From Cercis canadensis (lineage: Eukaryota; Streptophyta; Magnoliopsida; Fabales; Fabaceae): 64,000 bases of DNA. The DNA lies in assembly GCA_003255065.1 (NCBI GenBank), contig QAOA01007233.1:1-64000 (forward strand). Direction: 5' to 3'. The notes under the pieces are model-generated. The model searched no databases. It was not told the origin of the DNA and saw only the letters and a program-made list of their open reading frames with translations. Shown in pieces: positions 62,738 through 64,000 of the stretch (its first letter is position 1; each line of letters starts with the position of its first letter). The translations under genes and the position numbers were made by a program.

Positions 62738-64000
62738 GTCCCTCAAATTGTCTTCCATTATTAATTTCTATTCTCTTGCATTGGTTAGTTATTATTTTTT
62801 ATGATTTTCTCAGTTCCAACTGTTTATCCTCTTGATGTATGTGCTCGTCTATGTATGGTAGACAACCTCGAACAATTGGGTGTTGATCATCATTTCAGTG
62901 AGCAAATCAGAAGAGTAATGGATGATACATAGAGGTTAGGATTCATGTTAGATGCCTATGAATGTCAATCCTTTTTTTTCTTACAATGAGTAATCTCCTA
63001 TTTTGGCGATTCACAGACTATGGCTGCAAGGGGAGGAAGAAAAATTTTCAGAACCACCTGTGCCATGGCATTTCGATAACTACGCCTCCACGGATATGAT
63101 GTTTCTTATGATTTTGTGTCATTTTTAACATTTCAATTCTTTGAAGTTGTATATTTTCGGGAATAGGAACATCTAGCAGAACTAGATTTTTTTTTGGTCT
63201 TGTAGATGCATTAAGTCAGTATTCAGAAGATAAGTTCTCCAATTCCCTTCAGGGATATTTGAAGGATTTCGGTGCTGTTTTGTTGTTATATAAGGCCTCA
63301 GAAATAGTTATATATTCAGATAAAGATGAAGAAACTTCTGGACAAGACATCTCCTGGAGAAAGATTAATTGTCCTCTTTCCCAAAACATGCTGATAGGCC
63401 TACAAACAATGTTGCCCTTAGGTAACATTCAAGTTTCAACTACAATCGCATAAAAATAATTTAGTTACCGGATTTTTTATTTTTTTTTTGTTACCAGATT
63501 TTCAATAATACTAAAGTTGGCTAATTTGCAATAATATTTTAATTTGTCACTTGTGAAGTAAATGATTCTCTGCGCCGTTTTCTCATTATACTACTTTTGG
63601 TCGTTTATTTATCTGAAGATCTATTGACTTTAACAAAATAGATCATAATTTTATTTTAAAAGCTTCGTATAGGTTCAAAATTTTCTTTCTTAGTTTCCTA
63701 TCCATCTCTCTACCTGGCTTCTTTTGCTACTTAGGGTTTAGTACAAGCTACTCTTTATCTTAACTCTCTTCCTCTCTCACTTCTCTGAATTTTGCAAACA
63801 AAGAATTCCTTACGCTGGCTGTGGAAGACTTCAACATTTGCCAATCACTAAATCGCGAGGAATTCGAGCACTTATAAAAGGTGAATTCTGATATAAAGGT
63901 CAAATTGTGGCGTGCATAACAGTAAATTTTTGAGTATGAACTATATTCGCGGTTGTCTTCCCCCCTATTCTTTCTCAAATTTAATTAGAGTAAATTAAAT
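62738..64000 (+). pseudogene. second KSL copy, truncated and decayed
   Basis: Matches the KSL from intron 5 onward: exon 6-like 62815-62935 ([15 protein letters not shown], ending in a stop where KSL has Tyr), exon 7-like 63016-63113 ([13 protein letters not shown] then a frame change), exon 8-like 63205-63420 ([19 protein letters not shown], then a changed frame), an exon 9-like relic near 63560-63670, and exon 10-like 63781-63879 (SLNFANKEFLTLAVEDFNIC, then a stop). Exons 1-5 are absent and the left edge is the TRIM chain. Introns are also homologous, so it arose by DNA duplication. It runs off the window, and the class I active-site exons would lie beyond it. Confidence 0.85.

Noticed and set aside
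1-64000. tRNA, rRNA, CRISPR, riboswitch or bacterial-type operon
   Set aside because: None seen. Primer-site words such as tggtatcagagc are retroelement tRNA-complement sites, not tRNA genes.

Overview
The window is nuclear DNA of a flowering plant, very probably a woody eudicot. It is AT-rich, has GT-AG introns, and is dense in plant transposon families (Copia, Gypsy, TRIM, hAT, CACTA, Helitron, Harbinger, LINE). Its genes belong to plant-only families: LRR receptor proteins, CYP71-clan P450s and diterpene synthases. The species cannot be fixed from sequence alone.

Layout. 0-9 kb: two damaged LRR receptor genes, an RLK pseudogene at 1.0-2.5 kb and the C-terminal part of an RLP at 7.3-9.0 kb, separated by the 3' part of an old Gypsy element rich in tandem repeats. 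9-13 kb: gene-poor. 13-36 kb: a P450 region built by duplication. It holds a broken CYP71 (P450-1, 14.2-16.0 kb) with a hAT element in its 5' leader, then two near-identical intact CYP71 genes (P450-2, 23.8-26.1 kb; P450-3, 32.8-35.1 kb) in two unequal copies of a duplicated block. Helitron-like arrays, a solo LTR, a CACTA-like end with captured exons and a foldback MITE are interspersed. 38.8-50.2 kb: a 14-exon class II diterpene synthase (copalyl-diphosphate-synthase type). A Copia element sits in intron 2, and a 74-bp tandem duplication shifts the frame in exon 3. 52.2-54.9 kb: a fourth CYP71 (P450-4) with an early stop. 56.8-61.1 kb: an intact 14-exon class I kaurene-synthase-like gene (788 aa). 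62.7-64 kb: a degenerate second KSL copy running off the window, preceded by a three-LTR TRIM chain.

How they fit together. Class II plus class I diterpene synthases beside several CYP71 oxidases is the classical composition of a plant labdane-related diterpenoid gene cluster. The class II enzyme would cyclise geranylgeranyl diphosphate to a bicyclic diphosphate, the KSL would ionise and cyclise it further, and the P450s would oxidise the hydrocarbon. Active-site positions of the class II enzyme depart from gibberellin-type ent-CPS (Phe and Asp in place of the His/Asn base pair, Arg at the Mg2+-inhibition position). This points to specialised metabolism. Several members are decayed, so the locus may be a cluster in decline or one seen through a faulty assembly.

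Assembly caveat. There are eleven single-N positions and one 346-N run. Most of the single Ns are flanked by direct duplications, as unmerged contig ends would be. One pair of Ns brackets an 835-bp, intron-containing piece of an unrelated host gene (ROOT HAIR DEFECTIVE 3-like) inside the Copia element.
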